From NCBI GenBank assembly GCA_964353115.1, contig CAYGUI010000009.1, forward strand, positions 1-33,940: a DNA stretch of 33,940 nucleotides. Reading direction: 5' to 3'. Positions 33,877-33,940 of this stretch are shown piece by piece (positions within the stretch are counted from its first letter, which is position 1; each line of letters starts with the position of its first letter). The notes beneath the pieces were generated by a model. That model was given only the letters and a program-made list of their open reading frames with translations. It was not told where the DNA came from and did not search any database. Source of the stretch: CAYGUI01 sp964353115. Its GTDB lineage: Bacteria > Pseudomonadota > Gammaproteobacteria > JAGOUU01. The translations under genes and the position numbers were made by a program.

Positions 33877-33940
33877 CGGTAATTTCCCACATTTTAAATT
33901 TATTTGATCCTTTAATTAAGATTGTAGCATTAGATAACTC
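33857..33940 (-). CDS. murF: MurF C-terminal end (partial, runs off the window)
   Basis: The last 27 codons of a minus-strand frame enter from the window edge and read ...ILIKGSNKFKMWEI..., ending DACLAN at TGA 33859-33857, inside mraY. ILIKGS followed by M is the C-terminal signature of UDP-MurNAc-tripeptide:D-Ala-D-Ala ligase. Order murF-mraY supports the call. Only the end is visible. Confidence 0.88.
   Translation of the reverse strand, partial: ELSNATILIKGSNKFKMWEITDACLAN

Overview
The window reads as an AT-rich (roughly one-third G+C by eye) gammaproteobacterial chromosome. It is gene-dense, with many 1-20 bp gaps or overlaps, and no stretch over 300 bases lacks a gene. The gene orders secG / tRNA-Leu(GAG) / nuoA-N with separate nuoC and nuoD, thrS-infC-rpmI-rplT-pheS-pheT-ihfA, bamD divergent from rluD, and TauE-lgt-thyA-folA fit a gammaproteobacterium of the Legionella/Coxiella sort. 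That order-level placement is inference. Low G+C, short palindromic repeats (one inside a coding sequence), a frameshifted lgt and apparent loss of ptsP suggest a host-associated lineage undergoing reduction.

Layout: (1) 1-4665: rluD on minus, then a plus-strand run of bamD, a TraI_2-type relaxase-like protein with a ruined HD site, a HldE-like nucleotidyltransferase and PfkB kinase as separate overlapping genes, and a small HAD phosphatase. (2) 4710-27078, all minus strand: tpiA, secG, tRNA-Leu, the complete 14-gene complex I operon, tRNA-Val, then thrS, infC, rpmI, rplT, pheS, pheT and ihfA. I see no convincing terminator along these 22 kb; the tRNA-Val gene abuts both nuoN and thrS. (3) 27106-29288, plus: rppH, a palindromic/tandem repeat patch, a TauE/SafE permease and lgt, which is broken by a one-base deletion. 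(4) 29194-31014, minus: a 606-residue membrane metallophosphoesterase lying between lgt and thyA and overlapping the lgt 3' end, where G+C jumps. (5) 31054-32339, plus: thyA-folA. (6) 32345-33940, minus: the 3' end of murF, mraY and an unrecognised 146-residue gene.

Most of the window is core metabolism: NADH oxidation and proton pumping, translation (two synthetases, IF3, L35, L20, two tRNAs, 23S rRNA pseudouridylation), glycolysis, dTMP/tetrahydrofolate synthesis, peptidoglycan precursor lipid I, and outer-membrane assembly. The accessory or unusual parts are the relaxase-like protein, the heptose-type sugar-activation trio, the metallophosphoesterase, the unknown gene after mraY, and the repeats. 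Two independent signs touch lipoprotein biology: BamD has no lipobox cysteine (no cysteine at all) and lgt is frameshifted. I found no complete new defence or mobile system. The best candidates for something undescribed are the bamD-coupled pseudo-relaxase and the membrane metallophosphoesterase.
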